From Entonaema liquescens (Eukaryota; Ascomycota; Sordariomycetes; Xylariales; Xylariaceae): a stretch of 64,000 nucleotides of DNA. Below are positions 48,283 to 61,198 of the stretch, piece by piece. Numbering within the stretch: position 1 is the stretch's first letter; every line of letters starts with the position of its first letter. The translations under genes were made by a program, and so were the position numbers. The notes under the pieces are model-generated. The model searched no databases, had not been told where the DNA came from, and saw nothing but the letters and a program-made list of their open reading frames with translations. The stretch is from the NCBI GenBank assembly GCA_902805475.1, contig CADCSX010000025.1, forward strand, positions 992,001 through 1,056,000, given 5' to 3'.

Positions 48283-48561
48283 ATGTCGGTGGGGGGACTG
48301 GTTATGACTTTAACCCCGGATCTCGAAACCGCTCCGCAGCATCCACTATTTCGGTACCGGTATCCTATTCTCATCGGCACCTATGTCGCCGTAACATCGT
48401 TCTTCTTATACCGTGTTTACCGCCAACCATTCTCACGGGCAATTAAATCCGAGCAGTACGAGACTATTTTCAAGGGTACAACTCTAGCCTCTGTCATAGC
48501 AGGGGTTTCTATGAGCAGTGCTGGGAGGGCAAAGTATCGGCAGTATAGGGGAGAGAGTTGA
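48283..48561 (+). CDS. Small membrane protein, conserved-looking
   Basis: 92 aa from the ATG at 48283 (MSVGGLVMTLTPDLETAP); a second ATG at 48304 would give 85 aa, and the frame also extends upstream to 48214. One clear hydrophobic helix (PILIGTYVAVTSFFLY) is followed by RVYRQPFSRAIKSEQYE and a weaker second helix (TTLASVIAGVSMSSAG). The basic C-terminus and size suggest a small mitochondrial or ER membrane protein. I cannot name the family. Confidence 0.55.
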   Translation: MSVGGLVMTLTPDLETAPQHPLFRYRYPILIGTYVAVTSFFLYRVYRQPFSRAIKSEQYETIFKGTTLASVIAGVSMSSAGRAKYRQYRGES

Positions 48562-48987
48562 TCAAAGACCGTGAGGCAAGATTCGAAGATGAGGTCAAGA
48601 ATATCGGAGCAATTATTAGAGTACTGCTTATCTCATGCAATTTTCATTGAATAAGTTGGTGTTTTACAATCCTGTCAACGTCTGTATTTGTCACGTAACA
48701 TAGTATGTATCTTTACTTCTTGTAGCTCCATTACAAAGCCTAGAACCTATACTTCTACAACAACAATAATGAACACAATGAAATGATGTAACAGTATTCT
48801 AACTTGCTTGGTAATCACTATACTCGTATGCTAATGATACGCTAAGCTACAACCCTCACTGCTTGGAGTTCCGGAAGATTTACAACTCTATTGTAACAAA
48901 CATATTATGTACCTAACATATATAGGCCCTCTAGTCGGGGTTTTTATATTTAAACCCTCCCCCCTCCCCGGTTGGTACCAGGGGCTC
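48562..48987. other. Convergent intergenic space
   Basis: No gene seen. It ends in a C-rich patch at about 48955-48970 just beyond the NLR2 stop. Confidence 0.4.
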
Positions 48988-51900
48988 CTATATCCCCAGC
49001 TTCTCAGTGGATCGAGCCAGAACTCTTCTGTAGAAGTTGTCCTCCAGTAATATTTCTTTCATGACAGTGGTACCGTTTTCTGACGATCGTATAGTTGCCC
49101 TTTCTACGATATGATTCTTCACCCTAGCGGGTAGTTGTAGAGAGATTAATCTATGGACATCCCATTCTGAAGTGTGTATCCCCCGGGAGCGTCGAAGCGT
49201 GTCCAGGGCACGATGACCTGTATCAATAGCATTGTCGAAGGTGGGAGAAGAAGTTGCCAAGAGTGAGTCCCGTGCGGGCTGCTTGCCTCCTCTGTTCATT
49301 TGCCCACGTTATGAAGTTACTGGTGGGAGCTGATGGGTTTTGTGGGTGTTACTCCTGTCCGAAATTGATTGTCGCAAATCGAGAATCCTCGCATACTCGG
49401 TGCTTTCTCCCCCAGATATATTAAAAGCTGCATCCAGGAGTTCTATTGCCTTGTCCGGGTCTCCTGTCTTAAAGTAGGAGACGCCTAAGCAGTAATATAA
49501 ACGTAAAATACCAACTAGAAAACAATGGTTGGTCATAGATCTGCGGTGGTAATAATTGACAGCATATGATAGGAACAGCCTCGCTTCCTCGTGCCGATTA
49601 TTACAAAAATATATATACCCAAAGTTACAAGCTATATTTGCGTATTCAGCTGCAAAGAGTCCACCAGGGGGTTGAATGATGGACGAATCGATATATTGCT
49701 TAATCAGAAAGTCGATGCGGTCAATCCAAGAAAGGCATATCCTTGAGATATACGAATTAGAAGGAGTTCCACCCATTGGCCTAGACAGTGATTAGCTTCA
49801 TAAGTTTAGGGTTACAAGATGATTGACACGCAGTGATTAAAACGAACCAATCGAGAGTTCCTTCTCCGCGACAAAGGACATTGCCCAATTCCAAGGCAAC
49901 AAATATAACCCACCGGGGCTGGCACTCAGATGGGGACTTTACAATCCACTGGCAAACAGACCGGTGTAACAATACCGACTCGAGGTACTCTCTTGATGCA
50001 GGTCTAATTTTGAGTAGGCAGAGGTCCTCGAGAAGAGTAAGATGAAGACGAAACATAGTAATTGACTTGGAAGAGCTTCGTATGGATTGAAGCTCTTCGT
50101 CCGTAGCAGCGATTTTGGAATCAAATCGGAATATACTTAGAAAGATGGATATAGGAATTTGTGCAGGTCCTATGACGGCTAGTAGCCGGAGTATTGCTGC
50201 GGCGGTGGATGATTCCGCTTTGATGTTAGAGTAAAGTATGCTCAAAATCGCATACACGGAGCGTGCTTTATCATGTTGCACTTCCCCGACTTTGGGCAAA
50301 TGGCCCATAAGTTCGGTATACTGCGTGTGGTATTCTTCGATGAAGTTGTCTAGGCTGACAACCCTTCTCCGCAACAAAATTCCCGCCTGCTCAAGAGCCA
50401 GTGGTAAGCCGCCTAATTCTTTGATTATTGACAAGGCTTTGTTTAATTCGTGAGGCGAAACTGGTATCCGAGCTCTATCCAGAAGTAATCCGATTCCATC
50501 AGCGTCGTCTAGCCTATCAAGCTCAATACTTAAGAATCCATGTGGCTCGAGGATATCAGACACATCTCTTCGTGTACTTGTTACAAGAATTCCGCCGAAT
50601 TTACAGTCAGGGAGTAGTTGGGCTAAATTATAGTTGTTGGGATCGTCGGCGCTGTCGATAACTAAAAGCCAATCCCGCCTTTAGGGTCGAACTCAACCTA
50701 GTTAACACGAAATCTTTCTTGCTCTCTCCTGCGTACCGATTTGACCTGTCTTTATGCGTCCAGAATTTTGAAATCATATGAAAAGCGTCGGTAAACGACT
50801 GTGTAAGCTGTTCAGACGTAGATGCATTAATCCAAATCACGGCCCCATATAACTGTCGCTTCTCTCTGATATATTTGAGAGCAAGTTCAGTCTTTCCTGA
50901 GCCCCCAATGCCAAAAATGACAACCCCGTTTCTTCCAGGTGTGGCAGGATCGAGTAGATCAAATAGCTTTCTTAGCTCCGCGCTTCTACCATAGAATGTT
51001 GGAGTGGAGACAGGAAGTTCAGACATTAAAGCCTGCTCTAATTCTAAGCCTATGAACGATGGTCAACTATCCTGTCACAATATACCATTACGTTAACACA
51101 AGTACCAACGCCTGTCTAGCACCTCTTCGGCCAATTCAGTTATAGCAAGAGCGATCGGATTGAAACGTTCGTTTTCATAGTCGTTGAACTTGCAAATGGT
51201 CCGGTGATTAGATCCAGGCACAGGGAATACCCTCTCATTAGGCACATGGTTTCGTACCGACGCCTCATCAACAACCTGTTTAAATTAGCGACTTGAGACG
51301 AAGTAAAACGGTCAAGTGTAACAACTCACAACGCTTCTACCCATTTTCTCCGTTTCATATACACTCCTTAATACCATGTTCTTGCCTCTTTGGACAAAGT
51401 CTCTTGAAATCTTCATCCAGTCTTTCGAATTTCTCCTCAGAATGCTTGGTATTTCCGAATTCCCAACCATGCCAATAGATAAAGCGCTGGCAATGTGTGA
51501 ACCCAAAACTGCCCAAGAGGCAGCATCAGAACCATGGAAAGGAACTGCAAGAAATAAACAACCAGCCGTTTTACTAAGAATATCTTGATGATATTCATCA
51601 TCTGTGTGTGCCATGTTAATAGCCTTGGGTCCTCGGTTAGATATACGTTATCAATGTCTTAATACGCTAGGTCCATCGTCTTTATGGGATATTTGTGTGC
51701 AGGTGCTAATGAGACTTTAACACCACTATGGTATGGACTTACAGGTTTCACTAGAAGCCCACCTAAGCTATGAGCGATGAATATAATCGGAGCCTGCCTT
51801 TCTTCTTCGGTCTGTCTGGCTATGCGTATTCTTGTGAGTAGGTCCGAAGCGCAAGACTCCAGGTCAGATGTGGAGGAAGTAAACACAAAAGAGGCGTTAT

Positions 51901-52249
51901 AGCCGAAGACTCGGATACGTGGTAGCACATCGATACGGGCTAGGACCCCCGGTAGACGGTCACGTAGCCATATGGCAGGGTCCTTACTATTGTCAGAACT
52001 CCAAGTCGTCCGCCAGCTTCCACCAAGGCCGTGAACAGCAATGATACTACCGACTGGTTAGCACCTAATGACTATATCAATATAACCTGTAATAACGCAC
52101 TTTACAGATTTGGCATGTGGAGAGAGTGAACTTAGTTTAGGTTGTCCTTGTCGAGCGGGGAACTCGAAGAGGCCGTATGATTCCATATCATGTAGGTCAT
52201 TCTGCAACCCGGAAGCAGACCCGCTGGCTTCTTGAGGCCCTACTATCAC
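48988..52249 (-). CDS. NLR-like STAND protein: alpha/beta-hydrolase, NB-ARC, TPR (NLR2), frameshifted
   Basis: Exons on the minus strand: a 5' exon around 52249-52100 (limits unsure), 52053-51743, 51623-51330, 51275-51123, 51032-49830, 49780-49353 and 49289-48988. The hydrolase part has IAVHGLGGSW and IFIAHSLGGLLVK. The NB-ARC part has FYGRSAELRKL, P-loop VVIFGIGGSGKTELAL, WLLVIDSADD and GGLPLALEQAG. TPR-like units follow (ACNFGYIYFCNNRHEEAR, YYCLGVSYFKTGDPDKAIELL) and a 100-aa tail. Exon 51032-49830 needs one base removed in the GG at 50678-50679 for the P-loop frame to reach the Walker B frame. The junction of the first two exons is unresolved. The architecture is standard for fungal NLRs of the incompatibility/immune type. 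It shares its N-terminal domain type with NLR1. Confidence 0.7.
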
Positions 52250-54777
52250 ATTAGCTAGAGCTTGCCTATATTATTCCGTTATGGAACATCAGGGAACTAT
52301 TCGCCTTGGCTTGGAATTCCTAAGCTGTTTCGAGACCTAGGTCTACTATCGGCGCTTTTGAAAAACGCGCGCAGCGGCCTCCTGTGCTCCGACATACCTA
52401 CTGATAGACACACACTACCGCAAGAAGTCGAGGCTGAGAACCTTGATGAGATGGACGTAAAGAATTGGAGAAGCGGGGTGAATAATGCTGTTAACATATC
52501 CAGGCCTTTTTCCGCCCGACAAGAACGTCTGCCATCTTGTGATAGGTGGCCTTGCGACTGAGGGTTTGCAGTAAATTGATTGGATATTCGTGAATGAATT
52601 AATGTATATTTTTAACATCACATTCCATAAAAATTCACTGTCAAGTTTTAACGTGTCCCATCGTCTCATTATAGTAAGAACTTGGGTGTCGTTACTAGGT
52701 AGGTACTTATCTAATAAGATACCTAGTAAATCGTATGGACTCGTATATGTGAGAAATGAAGACTACCTGTTCGCCAGAAGAGAAGCGATTGGGGATTTAT
52801 AGACATTTCTATTTCGAGTTAACGTAGCATCTTCTCTAACTAGTTGGTATTACCTAATAGAGCAACAGAGTAACAGAGCTAGGGTTAAATTCTATGGCTG
52901 TAGCATCATGATGGGAAGCTGTCGATGGTGTTTTGGTTGGTTTCGATCTACATGTTTATTAGCCATCAATGGAAACTGTCCAGCGGATAAGTATATGGAA
53001 CTAGATAGTTATGATATATAGTAATCGAATTGGGTTTCCATAAGACATAGGAGTTATTAATTATGATTCTTAATGAGTATTCTGTAACATGCGGCATTCG
53101 CCGTTGTTGTTGTTGCTTTTTTAAACCAACGAATACGAACCCATAATTTGTATCATCAGCTCGGATGGGGAATCATAAGGGGTGGTACGGTTACAGAACA
53201 GGATCAATAAGCCACTTTGTACATTTCCATGCATGAAGTAAATAGGTACATATCGCAGTAAGCTTATTGACTAGAAGATAAATGATTAATCATTAGATGT
53301 TTTCTATCTTTTAGTCATACTGTTAACTATGATGTTCTCGATGAACAAACCGAGAATCTGCTTAAAAGAACGTCATAGAATCCCGCGAAGCCGGTAAATG
53401 AAAAATACATTACCCATTACATATAAACTAAATATAAACTAAGTAAGTATGCTACAAGATATATACTCGGTTAGTTGTCTATAAGAGCATTTAAACAGTA
53501 CTTCTGATAAAAAGTAATAGCAAACCATTTTTATTTTATTTTATAAATCAGGGGCTTTCAACTTGAATACTTATAAGTTCAAAGCAATAAACGCCACGAA
53601 CTCTAAATATCGAAAGCCGACATGTTGATGACGTTGAAAAGGGCTGATGTAAATAGCCACATGATGCTACGACATGTTTGTACAGTTAGGTACTTGAAAG
53701 AAGAAAAAGCCTCGAAGGGAGGGGCACAACGTAAAGGATAATATTTATGCTGATTGGTAGGATAGGCCGGAGTGGCTTCGGGAACTACAGGGGCATAGAC
53801 CATTATTGCCATCATCAGCTGCAAGTTCCAAGTTGAAAAGCTGGGCTGGTAACCCCACTAAGCCCACTAAGCCCACATTGGGCCAACTCTATGCCACCCC
53901 TATGTGTGACCACCAGATAGCCCAAAAGGCCAAAACCAAGTAAAAACAAGCTAAGTACGAGGGGCTCCACCGAAAAAGCAGTTAAAGCTACCCAAGCCGC
54001 CAAGAAGATCCAGCCATGGTAGGTAATGCTACCTTATTGCCAGGCGCTATTTGCTTATTTGCTTAGGTATTTGCTACCTAAGTACCTATTTGTAGTTACG
54101 CGTGTACTTATCTAATCTACCACCTCCTAGGTGCTTAACCTTAAATGACATTGTTTATTGTCTCAAGCCCCTCGCCGCTAAAACCCATTGGTTGCTATGG
54201 CACTTTTACACCTTTATCCAACTAAACGCAACAACTTTCTCACCTCTCTCCCTCACCACCGGGTCTTCCAACGCACATAGCAACCAGTTCACTCGTTCAC
54301 TCATTCACTGTGCGATTGCGATACATTATTCTAATTCTTACCTTAGTCATTTTGACAGACGAACACCTGGCGTGTTCTATTATGTTACGGCGTAAACGGA
54401 AATGCAACTTCAGATCTGTGCAGTTTGTTGTCGCATTATAATCTACCATACCTCATAGCCTTGCCTATTACCATTTACGACTCTTACATGCACATTGCTT
54501 ACGTCGTATGGTATTTCAACGTCAGCATGAAGCCTGGGCCAGGCGCTGAACAACTCAGGTGAGAACTGATTTAATTGAGCATCTCGGGAGTTTAATAGAG
54601 GTACGAATGCGGTGTGCGGTGTGATGTGTATTGCATGATGGGCATTGCTTCGCTATGTGTTGTGCTGTGCTCTGGCATGCAGCTCCCTCAAGCACTAACC
54701 TGTCGGCGCGACCGTCCGCCCACATTCTGGGCGTATCATGGCTCACATCTATTAGTATAACAGAAAAGGGTTTCGAG
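52250..54777. other. Intergenic, no gene supported
   Basis: A hydrophobic minus-strand frame at 53815-54003 (LSLFLLGFGLLGYLVV) begins at TTG and could not be connected to an ATG or splice sites. TAGGTACC-type motifs cluster at 52690-52725 and 54063-54092. Confidence 0.4.
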
Positions 54778-54786
54778 TATATAAAA
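54778..54786 (+). promoter_or_regulatory. TATA element of the large scaffold gene
   Basis: TATATAAAA, about 46 bp upstream of the ATG at 54832. This is close for a fungal TATA box and would imply a very short leader. Position and match support it, but no transcript evidence exists here. Confidence 0.45.
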
Positions 54787-54831
54787 CCATTGGAATGTTA
54801 CTGAGACTGACGGTATTTTATCTGGTAGATC

Positions 54832-57800
54832 ATGACTGTCGCCAAACCGAGCGATGAAGATGATCCTCCGGATCCTCCGCCTCCCCAAACTTCTCAGTCC
54901 GCTTCTGATACCAGCAAGTCTACCCCTGATGCTTCTTCGGAAACAACATCAACTCCCAAGGCATCATCACCCGTTAAAGATGCCGCAACTCCTAAGGCTA
55001 AGCCGGCCACCGGCCGCCCACGTGCCGCTACTACAAAACCACACCCTACCCTTCTTGGTGACTTCTTACTGGGTCGACCATCTCCAGCTCGACTCGCAGC
55101 CGATAGACAAGCAGCAAGGGAAGCGGCACACGCCAGGCGAAAGAGTCTTGAAATAGTAAAACAGGAGATGCGCCAAGCAGCTGTGATGAGAGTCCAGGTC
55201 CCAGGAGGTGTTCATGAACGCGTTAAAAAATGGCAAAAGGCGAATGCTGCAGCAATGGCCGACGCCGACCCGTTGGCTCCTCCGACTGAACCAAGCGAGG
55301 TGAATATTCAAGTGGACGAAGAAAGCGTGACCGAGGAAGACCGAAAAAGGCTGAAGTCAGGACAGAAGAAACCATCAACAAAAGTTATAATCACTCACAG
55401 AACGGATGCTAATGAACCTAAGAAAAGTAACGTGGAGGATTTAAAGCTTTCGAATGCGCCTAAGAAGCGGGTAGTTAGCGATACCAATTGGGTCAAGGAT
55501 AAGAAGAAGGGTCCAGCAAGGAGCCAGTCGCCAAAGAGAAAACCAGCTGAAGCCACTGGGTCACCAATACCGAAGGGCTTTTGGCACGCCCGGCTTCTAA
55601 TCCTTCTGTGTCGAAAAAGGTTAAGGATTGGGCCAGTAAAGTTGAGATTCCCGATGAGCCACAAGTCAAACACTATAGTTCGCCGAGATCAGTGAGGTCA
55701 ACCGGTAGTGGGGATGGAATTCGTGTCAAACCCATTCGATCCGAAGGCGATAATGCGAGCGGCAGATCAGAGCCTACCCGTGTCACTACCAAGACTAAAA
55801 GCTCACGGAATTCAAAGGGGCATGAAGGAGATGGCATCCGCGTCAAGCCTATCCCAAGTGAAAATGACACAGCAAGCGGCATTTCTGGGTCTTACCTATC
55901 AGGATCTCACCTATCAGGATCTTACTTATCGGGGTCCTATTTATCAGGGTCTTACCTCACAGACTCTCAGCTCACGGACTCTCAGCTCACGAGTTCCCAA
56001 CTCACGGGTTCTCAGCTCACAGGTTCTCAGTTCACTGGCTCTCAGCTCACTGGCTCCCATCTTACAGCCGAATCCTCGAAAACAGGGAAGTCCAGCAACT
56101 ATGAAGACGAAGGCATTCGCGTCAAGGCTGTCGTGAGTGAAAGTAATGTCACAAGTGGTCTATCCAGTTCTATTTCAGTAGAAACCCCCACACCACGAAA
56201 ATCACAAGTACGAGGAGGTTATAATGTCCGAAGCAGGTCAACAAAGAAGCAAGCATATCAAGATATGCGTACAAAAGCCAAGGCACGAGCACCCCCTTCT
56301 GACCTGCAAGGATCGGACGATGCTACTACCGTCCGAGCTTCTTCGAGACATTCTTCAAGAGGACCAACCACTCGTGGAGCGAGTTCCCGCAGAGACCCAT
56401 CGCCATTAGAACAGGTGGAGGTGGTAGAAAAGTCTGTGCCTGATAAGCGTCGGACGTCTCCACGAAGGACTTCGAAAATGCAGTCGAAGAGAGAACAAAA
56501 GCGTACTCCTCACCCTACAAAGAAAGGTCATGCAGACACAGAAACTGTAGCGACCGAAGATGTATCTGACAGTGAATCTTGGTCGAGCGACTCAGTGTCA
56601 GACATGCCATTTAGCACGCTGGCACAGTCCCTAGCCGAAATACCCGTGGGGTACTCAGCATTCAGTGAACTTGACTTAGCTACAGGTTCAAAACGACGTC
56701 CTGCAAGACCGAAAAACAAGAGGCAACCTAGTTTCAAGGGCGCTACTAACGTTCTGAAAAAGGCATTGACAGAGGGCAAGAAGATTCTTGCCGAAAAGGT
56801 TGACCCTCCGAAGCCTGTTGTTAACCGGCCCCCAAACATTGAGACATGGCTGAAGGATACTGTCGACCCTTTTGTTGAATCTTCCATGTCCAAACCAGAA
56901 CAAAAGATGCAAGCAGACGAAGATTTATCAAATGAAAGTACAACAGAACTATCACCTCCCTCAAAGCACAAAAACGCAGAAGTTGCAAGTTCATCTGATG
57001 TTAGTATGAGCGATGAAGCAACAGAGCCAAGAGAGATTGAAAAGTCAGACTACAATGAGGCCAGCAAACCCGAAGTCACAACACCCACTTCGGCCGGACT
57101 AAAGAGAAGTCGAGCTACAAGACTTTCTTCAGTCCCCTCTAAAGGTAGTATCAAGAAAGGTTTCAAGGAGAAACTCATGGACGCATTTCGCGGTGAATCT
57201 ACAGGGCACAGCCCACCACCTTTGGAATATCCAAGTTGTCCTGAAGTGGTAGATCTCGACAGAGAACATGAAGACGAGCATCATGAAAGACGGCACTCTT
57301 CTAGTGCAAAAAGAAGTCCATCTCCAGAAGATCACAGCTCGGTGTCTTCTGAACCAGCTCACCCAGAGCCATTGGCTTATAACAAACGTAAGCCGCCAAC
57401 TAATGGCTTCCATGAACTATCTACCATTATATCCGAGATGGAATCGCATTATGGGCTTCAATCCGATCTTTCGTCCGAAATATCACAAACAACTATAACC
57501 GAGAATCCCGGCCTAACAAGGAGTACGGCAGTATCCCGTAGAAGAAGCAATAGGTCCGGTCTCAAGAGACGGCTTACAAAACACTCAGATTTAGTGTCAG
57601 CTTTATCTTTGCCAGACGATGCTTCTGGGCCTAGCAGAAGAATCAGTCGCCGGTCCGCACGCAGCATAAGAAGACCGTCTAGTCATCTAGGTGATGCTAC
57701 TTTAGATGAACTTCTGCTAGAATTTGAAGATGACGAAGATCTTTACCAGCGAGAGTTGAAAACTCTTGTAGATGGGGTAATCCCAGTCCTCCTAACACAA

Positions 57801-60714
57801 TTTGTAAACAACAACAGTAGTGCACGCAAAGATTTGTTTGGATCCCTTCCTACTAAATACAAGGAGGATACCTTAGATAAGGCTGTCGTCAACATGGGCA
57901 TCACCCTTGACAACCTCAGAAATCTCCACTATCAGTGCCCCCCACTTTCCGACATTTATAGGCTGCCACAATGGTTGGAGGCAATCCATCCTATTTATAA
58001 CCATTATCTCGATGTATGGCGGCTTGGCTTCCAAGGCATCATCGTCAATCTAGCGCCTCAGTCGCCCGATGATGCCGACTCGCTTATCAACGCGATGCCG
58101 CGAAACGAGCAGGGAGATATCCTCAACGAGGATGGGGAACGCATAGATGTAGCCCATTTGCTAAAACGCCCACTAGTTCGCGTCAAATGGATTACCAAAT
58201 TCATCAAGGTACGTTTATTGATTCTTTTCCCATTGACTTAGCTAACTAAAATAGGGCTATCGAGCAATCACGGGCACAAAAGAATTCGGATCTCTCGTTG
58301 CCAAGTGGGAAGCACTGCAAGATAAGGCGAGGCGACGGCATAAGGAAGAAAACGCCAGAGTTATCGATGAGGATGCCAGAAACAGCGATACATCTCGGGT
58401 TCGAGACCTTAGAACATTAGAAGCTCTCGACAATGTCAAAATTGACCGTTTTCGCCAAGTTTACGCTAAAGATACATTCACCTTAGACTTGCGACATTCG
58501 AACGGGCAACGACTCGGGTGCCAAGTCGAGCTCATAATCCGAGACAATCAAACGTTCAAGTCGGATCCAGGCGATCTCCTCATCAGAGAGACCGGTAGTG
58601 CAGGACGTTCGTGGCTTCTTTTCGCCCCCGTTGTTGGTGGCCGTTTCTCTGCTCGAAAGGGAGATGACAAGCGCGAATTAGTAGTTATGATCAGGGGTTC
58701 CAGAGAGGACTGGTATGAACTGCTATTATTAACGGCTGACAGTCAAGAACAGGCGATAGAGTGGTTGGACATGCTAGGATCTACTCCAATCCCCCCGCCA
58801 ATTGAAGGGCCAACACCTTCAGTGCCGCAATCACTAGCTCCATCACCGAAATTGGCGGCCGCTGAGACTCCCGTAGGCGAGAGAAAGCTACGGCAGACCT
58901 CCAAGGTCTCTTCGACGTCGACTAGGTCCAAGAAAAACGCCAAGGGTGAACCAACAACCCCCGAACGTGTTGGCAAGGAAGCCAGCAGTCCCCATAGCAC
59001 ACCGACTTCTACTCCCAGAACCGAAGGTTCAACTTCTTCGCCTGAAAGGACTCCAACCCAGGACTCGTTTTCAAGATCCAAACATGCAGACGAAGCTTAT
59101 TCAAATTCGTTTGACAGTCCTGACACTTCAACATCGAAAAAGTCATCACCAAACAGTAGTCCCTACCGCGAAGATGGTGCCCCTCCTCCCCCAGTCCATC
59201 GAACATTCAGCTCCAAAAAGGCACCAGTACTCTCACCTCCAGTCGACCAAAACACAGCACGTCTCAAGCGCCGTACTTCTTCACCCCTCAAGCATGAGTA
59301 TCATCCGTCAGATATCTCTTCCGAAGGCTCCTCATCCCCAGTTTCCGTATCAGAAAACGGCACAATCTCCGAAGAGTCATCCGATGATGAGCTTGAAGCT
59401 GTTGATATGCCAGACACCGTACCTGCTATTAGCATCAAGAAAAACAATGTTGGTCACACACGATCTGTCTCGGAGAGTGCTGTCAGCCTTGCCCCTTCTA
59501 CCTTGCTCTCGCAAAATGGGTTGCTCAAGTCGGAAAAGCAGCAACCAGAATACGTCATCAAGTCCGTCGCTTCCATTTCTTATTGGGATAATAAGCACGG
59601 ACGCTGGCAAGACCTTTGGCCGGACCTTTGCTCTATTGTCACGACCCCCGGCCTTATTGAGGCGTACCCTTATCAAAGAGCCCACTCGTCTTCTAGCAGC
59701 TCGGCACAAGAGCGACCTCTGATTGCCCTGGATCTCACGCCCCTAGTCATGCTACGAAACAGCACCGTTGTCGACTTGGAAATACGATCTCCCGTTCTCA
59801 GCTATTCCAGGCTGTATGCAAAGGTACTCAAGATCGATACTTCATTCTTCCGCTTCCGAGTCCAGTCAGTTTCAGAGTGCGAGTCCCTCTACATGGCAGT
59901 TCACCGCGCCCGCATGGATAACGCCAAATATAAAGCGCTAGAGGAAGAAACGCGTGTCAGGGCCTTCGGTCAATATCAGAACCCAGAAGTAGAAGCCGAC
60001 GGAAGTAGTCAACGTCGAAGTTGGTTCGGGCGAAAGAACAGCTATCGCGCATCGACCCGAGCTCCGTCGCAATCGGCGGGTAGCATATCACAGTCTTCAG
60101 GCGTTTCCGCCTCCTCCTTTTTGAGAAAGTTGATGGGCGGTGGTAATCAGTCATTTAATATCGCAATGTCGTCCGTCGACAGACCTCACCGCTTCAGTGG
60201 CGGAGACGCATCATTATATACCTCATCATCATCGGGCACACCACCCCGCTCTCCTTCCGTCAGTATCGCAAATAGCGGCAACACCAACGTGGATCTCACA
60301 ACAAACAACCTCAAGATCCGCCTCCATCTATTAGTGTCAGCCAGCAAATGGGAAGATCACGGCAATTGTCTCCTTGAAGTAACGAGACCTGACCGAGGCA
60401 CGAGGCAGAATTTGAGGAAGTATCAAGGAATGGAGAAGCGAATCGTAGTTACGACAATCCCTAAGAAGGATGCTGACAAGCCGGTAGTGGTTTTGGATGT
60501 CGTATTAGGTAGCCAGTGCTTCAGTCAACTAGGAAGCAGAGGTGTTCTCATCAACGTTTGGGAAGAAGTAAAGGACGAGAGTGGACAGGCAGGGGTTGTA
60601 CCCCAAGGAGGAAATAGCGGAGGCAATGTACGCAAATGGTGTTTCCAGTGTTCGTCAGTTGCACAGGCGAGGTGGATCTTTGGACTCGTTACGCAAGAGG
60701 TGGTAATAGGTTGA
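54832..60714 (+). CDS. Large PH-like scaffold protein, disordered N-terminus, one frameshift
   Basis: Exon 1 is 54832-58208 and exon 2 is 58255-60714, separated by a 46-nt intron (GTACGT, AGCTAAC, ATAG). The frame breaks once in exon 1. SPIPKGF is followed, one base off, by LARPASNPSVSKKVKDW at the TTTT run near 55580; one more T would make 1126+819 codons, about 1945 aa. Residues 1-1000 are Ser/Pro/Lys-rich and disordered. They contain three GIRVK repeats and a five-residue LSGSY/LTGSQ repeat block. Ordered regions include LDELLLEFEDDEDLYQRELKTLVDGVIPVLL. After residue 1127 come a PH-like domain (DTFTLDLRHSNGQRLGC...AIEWLDML) and a second one around SISYWDNKHGRWQDLWPDL. It resembles fungal mug56/PH proteins of the cell cortex, a tentative match. 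Confidence 0.75.
55884..56060 (+). repeat. 15-bp coding minisatellite (pentapeptide LSGSY/LTGSQ)
   Basis: About 12 tandem 15-bp units keep the frame and code first for GSYLS and then for GSQLT. Leu recurs every fifth residue and Ser/Gly/Thr fill the rest. Unit divergence increases to the right. Confidence 0.85.
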
Positions 60715-61198
60715 TTGTCTGATGATACCCTTTTCATATGTATGAGGCCCCAGTGCCGCTCCCCCACATGCTTTTCTTTTTCAAATCTTGGCTGCACATT
60801 TCTTCTAGTCAACACAAATTTTCAACTGTACGAGGGATAAGGCGAGGCGTCGGACACATTGCATTAGATGTCTGGGGGGCAGACAGGGCGGACAGAGCAT
60901 AAGGGAGAGGATGAATGGATGGCCATATGCATGGACGGTGTGGGTGGTTTATTGCATTTTGTTGCGTCCCCTCCCGTCCCATTTTTACCCCTTGGCCCCA
61001 TAAGCATCATGTAGGATAGGCTATGTACACAACACTCTAAGATACCTAATCATCGAATCATTCAATTGTAACCCATGCTTCTTTACTCATCACAAGTGTC
61101 TCATGTATGTATCTCTAGGGATTGCGGCTAGCTTAGTGCTCTATCGATTAAGTCATAATAGGGGTATTCGTGAATAGCAGATTTTTAGGTCAATCCGT
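60715..61198. other. Convergent intergenic space
   Basis: 3' regions of the scaffold gene and of the minus-strand gene at 61199. No gene seen. Confidence 0.4.

Noticed and set aside
53815..54003. Hydrophobic minus-strand frame
   Set aside because: Starts at TTG and I could not connect it to an ATG or splice sites; possible but unsupported.
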